NCBI RefSeq assembly: GCF_027158485.1
Contig: NZ_JAMKYJ010000005.1
Source: Oxalobacter formigenes
GTDB taxonomy: Bacteria > Pseudomonadota > Gammaproteobacteria > Burkholderiales > Burkholderiaceae_D
Strand: one strand, 5' to 3'
DNA: 64,000 nt
Part shown: positions 43,575-50,949 of the stretch, piece after piece
Layout: every line of letters begins with the position of its first letter
Position numbering within the stretch: the stretch's first letter is position 1
Translations under genes and position numbers: made by a program
The notes under the pieces: generated by a model
Database searches by the model: none
Seen by the model: the letters and a program-made list of their open reading frames with translations, nothing else
Told to the model about the DNA's origin: nothing

Positions 43575-43900
43575 CAACGGAAACAGTATCTCAAGAACGA
43601 CATGCAAAGACACGCAGAAAAGCCCAAAAACTCAGGGCGGAGTTTCTGCAACGACTTGCAGACGTAACGCAAGTAACTGCATCGGAGCGCATCGGGGTGG
43701 ATGACTCAACCGTTAACCGTTGGACAAATGACGACCGCTTTTTTCAGTTTTTCCTGTTACTGACGGCGTGTGAATTAAAGATTACAGACGTCAACGATAT
43801 GCCAATTAGCCGAGAAATGCAGAAAGCGTTTCCGGCAGCTATGCGTATGGCTGCTAACTGGATGGAAGATCAGCTTGAGGGATATGGAGATGGTGAGTGA
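43571..43900 (+). CDS. CII-like activator
   Basis: 109 residues. The helix-turn-helix part TQVTASERIGVDDSTVNRWTNDDRFFQFFLLLTACEL aligns in pattern with lambda CII (TEKTAEAVGVDKSQISRWKRD-type), including its position after Cro. It would activate repressor and integrase promoters in the lysogenic decision. It is translationally coupled to cro by ATGA. Confidence 0.75.
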   Translation: MTTETVSQERHAKTRRKAQKLRAEFLQRLADVTQVTASERIGVDDSTVNRWTNDDRFFQFFLLLTACELKITDVNDMPISREMQKAFPAAMRMAANWMEDQLEGYGDGE

Positions 43901-43929
43901 TGGAAAAATTTTTAGCGTAAGGAATAAAA

Positions 43930-44088
43930 ATGAAATTAACTGAATATCAGAACCAAAAGATAACGGATGTGCTGTGTGAAATGGCTCTGTGTGGCGAAAC
44001 GCCGGACAAAATTAAAGAAGCCCGGCGTTTGCTAGAAAAACAAATGCTGAAATTGAATGCTATTTCAAAATTAATCCCAAGATTTTGA
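43930..44088 (+). CDS. Small early protein (52 aa)
   Basis: Begins MKLTEYQNQKITDVLCEMAL with a helical basic C-terminus (KIKEARRLLEKQMLKLN). AAGGAA lies 6 nt upstream. It is convergent with and overlaps by 18 nt the minus-strand gene that follows. Function unknown. Confidence 0.6.
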   Translation: MKLTEYQNQKITDVLCEMALCGETPDKIKEARRLLEKQMLKLNAISKLIPRF

Positions 44089-44250
44089 GGTGTTCTCTAG
44101 CCAATTTGCATAGTGTTCTAAGAAGTCGGTGCAGAATTTTGCTGCTTCTGATCCTGACAAGTTACTGGATTTCTTTTCTGTTGCGTTAGGTTGAGATTCT
44201 AGAAATTTGTCAAGCATGGCTCTCGCCGCATTATATGTGTATTTGTCCAT
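44071..44250 (-). CDS. Small antisense-oriented protein (59 aa)
   Basis: Begins MDKYTYNAARAMLDKFLESQ and ends FCTDFLEHYANWLENTSKSWD. AAAGGGG precedes the ATG at 44250, so it looks translated, yet it points against the rightward early operon. It may be an independently expressed lysogenic (moron) gene. No family recognised. Confidence 0.55.
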   Translation of the reverse strand: MDKYTYNAARAMLDKFLESQPNATEKKSSNLSGSEAAKFCTDFLEHYANWLENTSKSWD

Positions 44251-44326
44251 AAGGAACCCCTTTCATGAAAGTTATTGAGCGGAATCATAAGCATAGCATG
44301 GCTGGGGTTCCTTTTTCGGAGGAAGC

Positions 44327-44647
44327 ATGTTCACAGGTCAACAACTGAAAGACAAAGGGATAAAGCTGGTTCTGTCGCGTAATGAGCGATGGTCAGAGCA
44401 CATTTTGCACGTTCTGGAAACGTTCTGCGCGATCAGGAAAGAAGAGGGTCCGCCGCAATTCGTACTCGAAGAGTTCCGGCGTCATTGCCGTTGCTTGGGT
44501 ATAGCTGAACCGAGGCATCACAACGCATGGGGCGCTATCGCACGTGAGGCAGCAAGAAAATGGCTGATCGAATGGACTGGCGAATGTTGCCAAGCCAAGG
44601 CTCCTCTCGCTCACGCACGGATCATTAAAGTGTGGAGGGTGGTGTGA
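44327..44647 (+). CDS. Hypothetical early protein (106 aa)
   Basis: MFTGQQLKDKGIKLVLSRNERWSEHIL...VLEEFRRHCRCLGIAEPRHHNAWGAIAREAARKWLIEW. The central part is a helical domain seen in uncharacterised phage proteins upstream of DUF1367-type genes. GGAGG precedes the ATG. The stop overlaps the next GTG start. Confidence 0.65.
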   Translation: MFTGQQLKDKGIKLVLSRNERWSEHILHVLETFCAIRKEEGPPQFVLEEFRRHCRCLGIAEPRHHNAWGAIAREAARKWLIEWTGECCQAKAPLAHARIIKVWRVV

Positions 44648-45105
44648 CAGATATTTATCTCACCAAAACACCGACCGGCGCACTGGTTCCAGCTGATTCT
44701 GATTCAGCCGACTATCTCAAAAAACACAAAGTCGGGCAAGGCTTCAAGGCAAAAATTACACGCGCCAGAAATGTCATGTTTCTCCGAAAATTCTTCGCTT
44801 TGCTGAACTATGGATTTGACACGTGGAAACCACTGGAAGCTGTATATCACGGTCAGATTGCCGAGAAGAATTTTAAGCAGTTTCGGGAAGATATCACTAT
44901 TTTGGCAGGTTACTTCGAAACATTTGTCAGGATGGATGGATCCGTTCAACTTCGGGCGAAAAGCATCAGTTTTGCAAATATGGATGAAGATGAATTCGAA
45001 AGCCTCTACAGCGCGGTTATAGACGTTTTATTGAAGAGAATTTTTATCAACCAGACCCGTGGTGACGTTGAAAACGTGGTTAACAACATCCTGGCATTTT
45101 CATGA
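44644..45105 (+). CDS. DUF1367 family phage protein
   Basis: 153 residues; FKAKITRARNVMFLRKFFALLNYGFDTW is the family's characteristic core. DUF1367 proteins lie in replication/nin regions of lambdoid phages with unknown function. The GTG at 44644, with GGAGG 5 nt upstream and overlapping the previous stop, is the likely start rather than the in-frame GTG at 44632. Confidence 0.78.
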   Translation: MTDIYLTKTPTGALVPADSDSADYLKKHKVGQGFKAKITRARNVMFLRKFFALLNYGFDTWKPLEAVYHGQIAEKNFKQFREDITILAGYFETFVRMDGSVQLRAKSISFANMDEDEFESLYSAVIDVLLKRIFINQTRGDVENVVNNILAFS

Positions 45106-45410
45106 TGTACCGGAACAAAAAACTGCTGGATCTGGCCCGGCATTCGCCGATGTGTTTTTGCTGTGGAAAAGTCAACGATGGGACGGTTGTCGCGGCTCAT
45201 AGCAACCAATTGAGAGACGGTAAAGGGAAAGGTATTAAAGCATACGATTTTCGCGTTGCGTACCTATGCAACGGGTGTCATTCAGAAATAGATCAGGGAT
45301 CGAAATTGAATAAACAGGAACGCATTGAACGCTGGGAAGAGGCGCACCGTAAAACGGTGGAGTGGTGGTTTTTGTCCGGGGTTCTGGAAGTGGGAAGGGG
45401 TACAAAATGA
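45102..45410 (+). CDS. DUF1364-like putative nuclease
   Basis: 102 residues with a metal-binding pattern CFCCGK...VAAHSNQ...GKGIKAYDFRVAYLCNGCHSEIDQG, the layout of DUF1364 proteins, which are HNH/NinG-like putative nucleases of nin regions. It overlaps both neighbours by 4 nt. Confidence 0.75.
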   Translation: MMYRNKKLLDLARHSPMCFCCGKVNDGTVVAAHSNQLRDGKGKGIKAYDFRVAYLCNGCHSEIDQGSKLNKQERIERWEEAHRKTVEWWFLSGVLEVGRGTK

Positions 45411-46234
45411 GTGAACCAGAACGAAAGACCTGTTATTTCGTTGTGTTCGACTGGATGCTGACAGACCTGAAATTAAGCGGTTATCAGGCGTTTATTTATG
45501 CGGCCATACACAACTACTCACAAGACCCAAAAGGATGCTTCAGCGGTTCCATATCCTATTTGCAAGATACGCTTGGGGCATCCAGACAGGGGATTATTGA
45601 TGCCTTGGCAGCGTTGGTTAAAAAAGGCCTGATCGTTAAAAAAGAAACGATAAAAAACGGAGTCAAATTCAACACGTACCGCTCAATAGAAAGAAACTGT
45701 ACGGGTAGTCAAGAAACTGTACCCCCCGTCCAGAAACTTGTTAAAGGTAGTCAAGAAACTGTACTAGGGGGTAGTCAAGTTTCTGTACCCAATAATAAAG
45801 ATATAAATAAAAAAGATAATAAAGATAAACCCCCTATAGTCCCCCACGTTGAAAAACAGGGCAAAAAAAATAAACAGGCTTATCCGGATGAATTCGAACA
45901 AGCCTTTTCCCTTTACCCGAAACGTCCCGGGGCAAACAAACCATCTGCATTCAAAGCGTGGAAAGCCAGAATCAATGACGGAGTAACGCCCGATGAGTTG
46001 ATCGACGGGGTAATGCGGTATGCGCATTACGTCGGTGCTACCGGAGTTCATCCGCAATACATCAAACAACCGTCGACGTTCTTCGGGCCGGACGAACACT
46101 ACCTGTCCGACTGGCGACCGCCGGAGAAAACAAAACAATGCGCGACATCAGACTGGCTAAACAAACTCAACGAATCACGCGGCGATTACGACCATGACAA
46201 CAACATTATCGACATCAACACACTGGCCCACTGA
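45407..46234 (+). CDS. Phage replication initiator (O-like)
   Basis: 275 residues. N-terminal winged helix (YFVVFDWMLTDLKLSGYQAF, DTLGASRQGIIDALAALVKKGLI) for origin binding, a repetitive linker (GSQETV repeats, about 108-140) encoded by the iterons, and a C-terminal domain (FEQAFSLYPKRPGANKPSAFKAW, GATGVHPQYIKQPSTFFGPDEHY) that recruits the helicase loader. AAGGGG lies just before ATG 45407; ATGA overlap with the previous gene. It overlaps the P-like gene by 41 nt. Confidence 0.85.
   Translation: MSEPERKTCYFVVFDWMLTDLKLSGYQAFIYAAIHNYSQDPKGCFSGSISYLQDTLGASRQGIIDALAALVKKGLIVKKETIKNGVKFNTYRSIERNCTGSQETVPPVQKLVKGSQETVLGGSQVSVPNNKDINKKDNKDKPPIVPHVEKQGKKNKQAYPDEFEQAFSLYPKRPGANKPSAFKAWKARINDGVTPDELIDGVMRYAHYVGATGVHPQYIKQPSTFFGPDEHYLSDWRPPEKTKQCATSDWLNKLNESRGDYDHDNNIIDINTLAH
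45684..45829. other. Putative lambda-type replication origin (iterons plus AT-rich element)
   Basis: Inside the O-like gene, copies of GGTAGTCAAGAAACTGTAC occur at 45704-45722 and 45746-45764 (identical), with a variant GGTAGTCAAGTTTCTGTAC at 45770-45788 and partial copies aligned at 45684-45702 and 45724-45742. Start-to-start spacing is 20, 20, 22 and 24 bp, about two helical turns. A 39-bp stretch with very few G/C (45791-45829) follows at once, as expected of an unwinding element. The arrangement mirrors lambda ori. Confidence 0.82.
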
Positions 46235-46886
46235 GGCCCTACCCAAAAAATGGATAGATGACCTGTTTGACCGTATGTTGATGACGTTCGGAAAACGCTT
46301 TTCGGATCAGTGGCAGGGAACTGACCCGCAAAAACTGAAAGAGTTTTGGGGCACACGTATGGCAACACTGACCAGCGTTGAAATGAGATCAGGCGTAGAA
46401 GCCATGCTGAAACTGAAATGGCCGCCAACACTCAACGAATTTATCGAATTGTGCAGGCCATCACTGGACATGACCGTCGCCTACTACGAAGCAGTTAATG
46501 GCATGGAGGCGCGGCGAAAGGGAGAAAAGGGCGAGTGGTCACATCCGGCGATATTCTGGGCGGCCTCAAAAATGACTCATGACCTGCTGAATCAGACATA
46601 TTCAAACATCAAAACGCGGTGGGAAAACGCACTGTCGAAAGAGCTGCAAAAAAACGGATGGCCAGATATTCCGGCTGTAATGGAAGCGTTGCCGGCACCC
46701 GGGAAAACCGAGACAGACAAAGAGAGGGCAAGTCGTGAGCTGGAAAATCTCAACGCGTCAGGGATCCTTAAAAAGCAACCCGGGCTGGCGTGGGCCAAGA
46801 AAATTATGGCAAGAAAGGCAAACGGAGAAACGTTGCCGGCAATATCGGTTAACTGGGCGCAAGAAGCAATCAAGGAACTGGCATGA
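46194..46886 (+). CDS. Helicase loader (lambda P-like)
   Basis: 230 residues. FDRMLMTFGKRFSDQWQGTDPQKLKEFWGTRMATLTSVEMRSGVEAML is the P-family N-terminal pattern, followed by WPPTLNEFIELCRP. It would bind host DnaB and deliver it to the O-like protein at the origin. It overlaps the O gene and shares ATGA with the next gene. Confidence 0.85.
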   Translation: MTTTLSTSTHWPTEALPKKWIDDLFDRMLMTFGKRFSDQWQGTDPQKLKEFWGTRMATLTSVEMRSGVEAMLKLKWPPTLNEFIELCRPSLDMTVAYYEAVNGMEARRKGEKGEWSHPAIFWAASKMTHDLLNQTYSNIKTRWENALSKELQKNGWPDIPAVMEALPAPGKTETDKERASRELENLNASGILKKQPGLAWAKKIMARKANGETLPAISVNWAQEAIKELA

Positions 46887-47239
46887 CAGAAAAAGAAAAA
46901 CTCATCTTATCGCTGCTTACTGAAAAACCGATGGCAGTAAAAGACATTGCGGAAGAGCTAGACAGATCGCAAAGCTTTGTACGTTCAGTAATTCGGGAAG
47001 TGCGCGATCAAATCCGGGTTGTGTCATGGAGAGCGGTAAAAAATAACGTAGCGCCGGTTTACAGAGCAGGGCGCGGCATTGACGCAAAAAAGCCGAAATA
47101 CATCTTTCCAAAAGATCATTGGCTATCAAAAGGCAGCCGGAGGGAAATAATCAGAAATAGCGGCGATCAGGTGAATTTTAAACGCACAGAAATGGACGAG
47201 TGGTTATTCAGAGCGAGGGGATGCAATGGCTATTTTTAA
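46883..47239 (+). CDS. Winged-helix DNA-binding protein (118 aa)
   Basis: MTEKEKLILSLLTEKPMAVKDIAEELDRSQSFVRSVIREV is a clear winged helix; the C-terminal part (YIFPKDHWLSKGSRREII) is unassigned. Probably a phage regulator in the nin-like region. Confidence 0.65.
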   Translation: MTEKEKLILSLLTEKPMAVKDIAEELDRSQSFVRSVIREVRDQIRVVSWRAVKNNVAPVYRAGRGIDAKKPKYIFPKDHWLSKGSRREIIRNSGDQVNFKRTEMDEWLFRARGCNGYF

Positions 47240-47492
47240 TAGACTGACAGAGCAGGAAATTCAGGAAAATTTTACCCACTGCGGAATGTTTTGTTTTATT
47301 GCCCCGGTTTACTGCACGCTTTCGGACTCACCGATAGTTGAGGTTAGAAATTGGTGTCCTAACTGGGTTTTCGACGCAGCTTTATTTGCGTTCGATGTGT
47401 TCTGTTTCATGCAGAAAACTATAGATCCAGATTTTGAATGTGGATTCCCAATAAAAATAACAGGAAAGATTGAAAAGAGGCCGCAGAAATGA
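47226..47492 (+). CDS. Hypothetical protein (88 aa)
   Basis: MAIFNRLTEQEIQENFTHCGMFCFIAPVYC...VRNWCPNWVFDAALFAFDVFCFM. Aromatic- and Cys-rich; no family recognised. It overlaps the previous gene by 14 nt and the next by 4 nt. Confidence 0.6.
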   Translation: MAIFNRLTEQEIQENFTHCGMFCFIAPVYCTLSDSPIVEVRNWCPNWVFDAALFAFDVFCFMQKTIDPDFECGFPIKITGKIEKRPQK

Positions 47493-47743
47493 AAGAGATA
47501 GATCAATTTGAGTTACTGCGAAAGCTTCGGAACAGACTGGGATGTGAAGATTTTTCCGATCTGTGGCGAAAGACGGGGATGGATGCCAGTGGCATGTCAC
47601 GAATCAAAAAAGGAAAATATAAAGTTTCTAGCCGCTTGTTTTTGAATGTCGCCACAGTTTTAGACATTTCCCCGAAAAAATTACTTGCAGATGTAGGGCT
47701 TCCCGAAAACTATTTTCTCGAGAGAAGGCGAAATTGTGAATGA
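47489..47743 (+). CDS. XRE-type helix-turn-helix protein (84 aa)
   Basis: LLRKLRNRLGCEDFSDLWRKTGMDASGMSRIKKGKYKVSSRLFLNVATVLDISPKKLL has the XRE helix-turn-helix layout. Probable small phage regulator; ATGA overlap with the preceding gene and 8-nt overlap with the resolvase gene. Confidence 0.65.
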   Translation: MKEIDQFELLRKLRNRLGCEDFSDLWRKTGMDASGMSRIKKGKYKVSSRLFLNVATVLDISPKKLLADVGLPENYFLERRRNCE

Positions 47744-48191
47744 AGTGAACATTCTTGCCATAGACATCGGCACCAAAACTGGATGGGCTAAATATGAGCG
47801 GGGCGGGAAGATTACGGGTGGGACACAACATTTCAAACCGAAGAAAACAGAACGTCAAGCAATCCGATGGGCACGATTTAAAGAATGGACACAGATGGCT
47901 TTGGATGGTGTGCACATCGTTTATTTTGAAGATGTGAAGGCACATGCAGGGGTGCTCGCCGCACACGCATACGGCGGCTATCTGGCGATTCTGGAAATGC
48001 TGTGTGTGACACGAAACATACCATGTCATCCGGTTGGCGTCGGCGTCATTAAAAAATATTGGACAGGGAAGGGTAACGCAGACAAGGAGGCGATGATAAA
48101 CGAGGCAAAACGTCGAGGATTTAACATAGTAGACGATAACCATGCCGATGCGCTTGCCCTTTTAAGTTATGCACTTAAGCAAGAATTCTGA
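47736..48191 (+). CDS. RuvC-like Holliday junction resolvase
   Basis: 151 residues with the RNase H-fold resolvase acids: AIDIGTKTGWA (first Asp), HIVYFEDVKAH (Glu), and DDNHADALALLSYAL (last two Asp). Resolves branched DNA before packaging, taking the place of RusA or Rap. GTG start at 47736 within the preceding gene. Confidence 0.85.
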   Translation: MNEVNILAIDIGTKTGWAKYERGGKITGGTQHFKPKKTERQAIRWARFKEWTQMALDGVHIVYFEDVKAHAGVLAAHAYGGYLAILEMLCVTRNIPCHPVGVGVIKKYWTGKGNADKEAMINEAKRRGFNIVDDNHADALALLSYALKQEF

Positions 48192-48201
48192 AAGGTAAGA
48201 A

Positions 48202-48312
48202 ATGGATAAAAAAAATACAAACATCGATTTTCTATCCGGCCTTTTAATTTTGTTTTTTTTGTCGATGGCAAGCGGGTTTGTCTGGGGTTTTATTGTTGGC
48301 CACTTCTTGTGA
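48202..48312 (+). CDS. Short membrane peptide (36 aa)
   Basis: Begins MDKKNTNIDFLSGLLILFFL and continues hydrophobically to GFIVGHFL: one transmembrane helix with a short charged N-tail. AAGG lies 6 nt upstream, and the gene fills the gap between the resolvase and the next gene. Confidence 0.55.
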   Translation: MDKKNTNIDFLSGLLILFFLSMASGFVWGFIVGHFL

Positions 48313-48320
48313 GGGTTTGA

Positions 48321-48725
48321 ATGCAGAATTACGAACAATTAAAAACATTGGAAGTAATGAAAATGCTGAAGCCTGAACTAGATAACTGGATCAGATGGGG
48401 ATTGGATAAGAGGTTTTACCCGAAGTCTTACACTTGCATCATGCGTTACGCTGTAAAACTTCCGGATCGCGGGGATCTCTGTGTTTGCGAGTATGTCCCG
48501 CCTGTTGACGTTCTAGCTGCCGAGGATATGGAAGATATCGTTCGAAATGTACCCAAGAAAAAGAGGGAAGCATTTTTGCTTTACGTACTAGGAAAGGCAT
48601 CAGTAAACGAAAAGAGAGAAAAGGCAAAATGTAGGATGGACGGCGCAAGGGTATTGCGGATATCTGAAAGCCAATATAACCGTCTGGTGCGAGATGCTCT
48701 CAATCATATTGCACGTTGGTATTGA
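48321..48725 (+). CDS. Probable late-gene regulator (Q/RinA/ArpU-like)
   Basis: 134 residues. The C-terminal half (AEDMEDIVRNVPKKKREAFLLYVLGKA ... RVLRISESQYNRLVRDALNHIARWY) has the sigma-70-region-4-like form seen in phage antiterminators and late activators. Its place at the end of the early region supports control of late genes. The family call is by pattern only. Confidence 0.55.
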   Translation: MQNYEQLKTLEVMKMLKPELDNWIRWGLDKRFYPKSYTCIMRYAVKLPDRGDLCVCEYVPPVDVLAAEDMEDIVRNVPKKKREAFLLYVLGKASVNEKREKAKCRMDGARVLRISESQYNRLVRDALNHIARWY

Positions 48726-48741
48726 GGAATTTAATAAAAGT

Positions 48742-48978
48742 ATGGAAAAAATTATTGATCAGGTTAAAAAGGCGAGTCCAGGAGACATTATTATCGTCAA
48801 GACTACCAAACCTTTAACAGCAGAACAAAGAGAAAATGTTATAAGCCAGATTTCCATGTTGGACGAGATGGGCGCGAAGTTTCTGCTTTGGGATGTTGAT
48901 AGCTTGGAGATAGGGGTTATTTCAAAGGGATTTGCTGACGATAGCGATAGCAAAAGCGACGGCACCGCCAACAAGTAG
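48742..48978 (+). CDS. Hypothetical protein (78 aa)
   Basis: MEKIIDQVKKASPGDIIIVKTTKPLTAEQRENVISQISML...AKFLLWDVDSLEIGVI, a compact alpha/beta pattern often found in small phage and gut-bacterial proteins of unknown function. The ATG at 48742 has GAGGAA somewhat far upstream. It overlaps a minus-strand gene by 57 nt. Confidence 0.6.
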   Translation: MEKIIDQVKKASPGDIIIVKTTKPLTAEQRENVISQISMLDEMGAKFLLWDVDSLEIGVISKGFADDSDSKSDGTANK

Positions 48979-49152
48979 CTTTATGAACCAGCCTTTTTCG
49001 TTTGGCAGGTTGTATTTTATAAACTCGTAAACCTTTGCCAGAAACGGTCTCTCGTAGCGCCCCGGGCTGATAAAGACAATTTGGCTATCAGGATCGTTTT
49101 TGGGGGGAGGTATGTATTTCCCCCGCCACCAATTTTTAATTTTTTCAATCAT
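48922..49152 (-). CDS. Possible small membrane protein on the opposite strand (76 aa)
   Basis: MIEKIKNWWRGKYIPPPKND ... ERPFLAKVYEFIKYNLPNEKGWFIKLLVGGAVAFAIAIVSKSL, a soluble N-terminal part and one C-terminal membrane helix. It opposes the surrounding early genes. No clear ribosome-binding site. It could be an independently expressed lysogenic gene. Confidence 0.4.
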   Translation of the reverse strand: MIEKIKNWWRGKYIPPPKNDPDSQIVFISPGRYERPFLAKVYEFIKYNLPNEKGWFIKLLVGGAVAFAIAIVSKSL

Positions 49153-49194
49153 GTTGTTATGTTGACACAATCAGAACAATCAAGCTATCCTTCA

Positions 49195-49424
49195 TATGCA
49201 CCACAAAAAATGGTGCCGGGCTTGGTCGCTCGAATGTGTACGGCGGACGAACCGCCACCAGTGCGGTATTTTTTCGTCCACAGCATGGCTCCTTAATGGG
49301 CGGGTCATGCGGGAAGCCTTCGGGCTTGCCGGGTTCCGTACACCGGTCGACCAACCTGCATGGTCTGCCCACCCTCTTGGTCGGGGGTAGGTGGAAAAAC
49401 AAACTACTTGTACGGAGTTATATC
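49195..49424 (+). ncRNA. c4-antisense-RNA-like leader of the antirepressor gene
   Basis: 230 nt with strong structure: GGCGG-ACGAA-CCGCC (49244-49258 region) followed by a T-rich stretch, then a long arm TGGGCGGGTCATGC pairing (with wobbles) with GCATGGTCTGCCCA, enclosing a GGGAAGCC-TTCG-GGCTTGCC hairpin with a UUCG loop. Text such as GTACGGCGGACGAACCGCC and GTAGGTGGAAAAAC is what I recall from c4/icd/ash-type leaders of P1/P4-like and lambdoid phages, where c4 RNA represses the antirepressor. Translated, it gives Icd/Ash-like ORFs that are probably not proteins. Confidence 0.55.
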
Positions 49425-50138
49425 ATGTCTAATCTCGCATTCCGCGGCATTACATTCAACGTCCAGTCTATCAACAATCGAATTTACATTTCATCTGCAC
49501 AACTGGCTGCGGCGCTTGGCTATGCCAACGAAAATGCCGTAACCAAAATTTACAACCGAAATTCAGACGAATTTACCGACGAAATGACTCGCTTACCCAA
49601 TTTGGGTAGCACGGCGAATTTAAAGGCTGAACGGCGTGTTTTTAGTTTACGAGGCGCACACCTTGTCGCCATGTTTTCCCGGACACCCATTGCAAAAGAA
49701 TTCCGGCGATGGGTACTAGATGTATTGGATAGAGAAACAAACCTTCACCACAAACAACCAGAATTTGATTTACTAAATCAGAACGTCTTTCAAAAAGGAA
49801 GAGAAGCGGCATCAGATTTTTTTGAAAAATATCGCGATGCTGTCAGTAAAGGAAAGAGTCGTCCTGATGTAGATGTTCCGGAAGAAGTGCTTATCGGAAT
49901 ATTGGCAATGTCAATTTGGAAGCATGATTTCCTTCTTTCTATCGACTATGACGGAAGAGTGTGCGTTAGGCCGCGCCCATCTCCATACGATGGTTTAGCA
50001 AAGGCTATTGCTGACCCTACCAATATCGGCCTGAAAGACTCCACTATTGAAGAAATCGCGCAGGCCTGTATCACAGCTTTATCTCACCGTGCCAAACATC
50101 GTGACGCACTCATTTTGAAACTGCGAGGTGCGAAATGA
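49425..50138 (+). CDS. BRO-family antirepressor
   Basis: 237 residues: N-terminal BRO/antirepressor domain (LAFRGITFNVQSINNRIYIS, QLAAALGYANENAVTKIYNR, FSLRGAHLVAMFSRTPIAKEFRRWVLDVLDRE) and a helical C-terminal region. It probably binds the CI-like repressor to trigger induction. The ATG at 49425 has CGGAG 8 nt upstream; the open frame further upstream lies in the c4-like leader. Confidence 0.82.
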   Translation: MSNLAFRGITFNVQSINNRIYISSAQLAAALGYANENAVTKIYNRNSDEFTDEMTRLPNLGSTANLKAERRVFSLRGAHLVAMFSRTPIAKEFRRWVLDVLDRETNLHHKQPEFDLLNQNVFQKGREAASDFFEKYRDAVSKGKSRPDVDVPEEVLIGILAMSIWKHDFLLSIDYDGRVCVRPRPSPYDGLAKAIADPTNIGLKDSTIEEIAQACITALSHRAKHRDALILKLRGAK

Positions 50139-50206
50139 GCCATGTAATTGATAGTACGTCGTGGTTTTTATTTGTTGTAGCGATGACGATTTTTTGGACG
50201 ATATGA
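50135..50206 (+). CDS. Very short membrane peptide (23 aa)
   Basis: MSHVIDSTSW followed by the hydrophobic stretch FLFVVAMTIFWTI. The ATG overlaps the antirepressor stop as ATGA, and a terminator follows 8 nt later, which argues that it is a real last gene of the transcript. Confidence 0.45.
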   Translation: MSHVIDSTSWFLFVVAMTIFWTI

Positions 50207-50213
50207 ATTTTAT

Positions 50214-50234
50214 GCCCGCTTCGGCGGGTTTTTA
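50214..50234 (+). terminator. Terminator after the antirepressor gene
   Basis: CCCGC-TTCG-GCGGG followed by TTTTTATTTT. It ends the early/antirepressor transcript just before the toxin-antitoxin promoter. Confidence 0.88.
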
Positions 50235-50269
50235 TTTTGATTACCTTGGTGAAAATTAAAACGACTTTC

Positions 50270-50301
50270 TTGGAATATATCCAAAATTGATATATAATAT
50301 C
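50270..50301 (+). promoter_or_regulatory. Promoter and operator of the toxin-antitoxin operon
   Basis: TTGGAA (50270-50275), 17-nt spacer, TATAAT (50293-50298). Two palindromes overlap it: TTGGA-ATATA-TCCAA (50270-50284) over the -35 and GATAT-ATA-ATATC (50289-50301) over the -10. These are good candidates for autorepression by the HigA-like antitoxin. Confidence 0.8.
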
Positions 50302-50330
50302 TAAAAAATAATATATTACTTAAATATTCT

Positions 50331-50624
50331 ATGTGGCAAGTTCTCACAACAGGAAAAGCGCGGAAACAAAAAGACAAACTCCCAAAAAGCATGAGGGATG
50401 TATTGTATTTGCTGGAAAAAGATTTGACAGCGGGAGGGCCTGAATTAACAGGATGGCCGCATTTCGGAAAGATTGTTGGGAAGAAGGATGTATATCACTG
50501 CCACCTGAATAAGGGGAAGCCACGCTATGTGGCTATATGGAAAGTAACAGATAGAGAAATCAGATTAATAGAGGTACGATATGTTGGCACACATGAAAAC
50601 GCAGATTACGGACGGATTGACTGA
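50331..50624 (+). CDS. HigB/RelE-type toxin
   Basis: 97 residues. KQKDKLPKSMRDVLYLLEKDLTAGGPELTGWPHFGKIVGKKDVYHCHL ... PRYVAIWKVTDREIRLIEVRYVGTHENADY is the RelE/ParE-fold mRNA-interferase pattern with a C-terminal Arg/Tyr/His cluster. There is no Shine-Dalgarno sequence in its AT-rich leader, which would keep toxin synthesis low. It precedes its antitoxin, as in higBA systems. Confidence 0.85.
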   Translation: MWQVLTTGKARKQKDKLPKSMRDVLYLLEKDLTAGGPELTGWPHFGKIVGKKDVYHCHLNKGKPRYVAIWKVTDREIRLIEVRYVGTHENADYGRID

Positions 50625-50949
50625 AATCAGTCTCACCGTACCGACAGAAATGGCGTCAAAGATATGTGACGCTATTTCAAGTCTATTGCAACTGGCAGAT
50701 ATACGACCAGTCAACGAAGAAGGCGATAAGCTTTACACAATAGACGAAGTATTTCCAGACGCTAATCCCGGCATGGCATTACGTGGTTTACGGGCCAGAG
50801 AAGAGATTACACAAAAACAACTGGCGGCCGTTCTTGGAATTCAACAGACACGGGTTTCAGAAATGGAAAACGGTGTTCGTCCTATTTCTGTGGATATGGC
50901 AAAGCGGATTGGGAAAGCATACAACATTTCTTATAAGGCATTTCTTTGA
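50593..50949 (+). CDS. HigA-type antitoxin (XRE family)
   Basis: 118 residues. A possible toxin-binding N-terminal part (ISLTVPTEMASKICDAISSL) is followed by the helix-turn-helix GLRAREEITQKQLAAVLGIQQTRVSEMENGVRPISVDMAKRIGKAY. ATG 50593 overlaps the toxin gene by 32 nt; ATG 50581 would add four residues. Confidence 0.85.
   Translation: MKTQITDGLTEISLTVPTEMASKICDAISSLLQLADIRPVNEEGDKLYTIDEVFPDANPGMALRGLRAREEITQKQLAAVLGIQQTRVSEMENGVRPISVDMAKRIGKAYNISYKAFL

Noticed and set aside
49081..49424. Icd/Ash-like open frames upstream of the antirepressor
   Set aside because: They coincide with the highly structured c4-like RNA and lack ribosome-binding sites, so I treat them as translations of an RNA gene rather than proteins.
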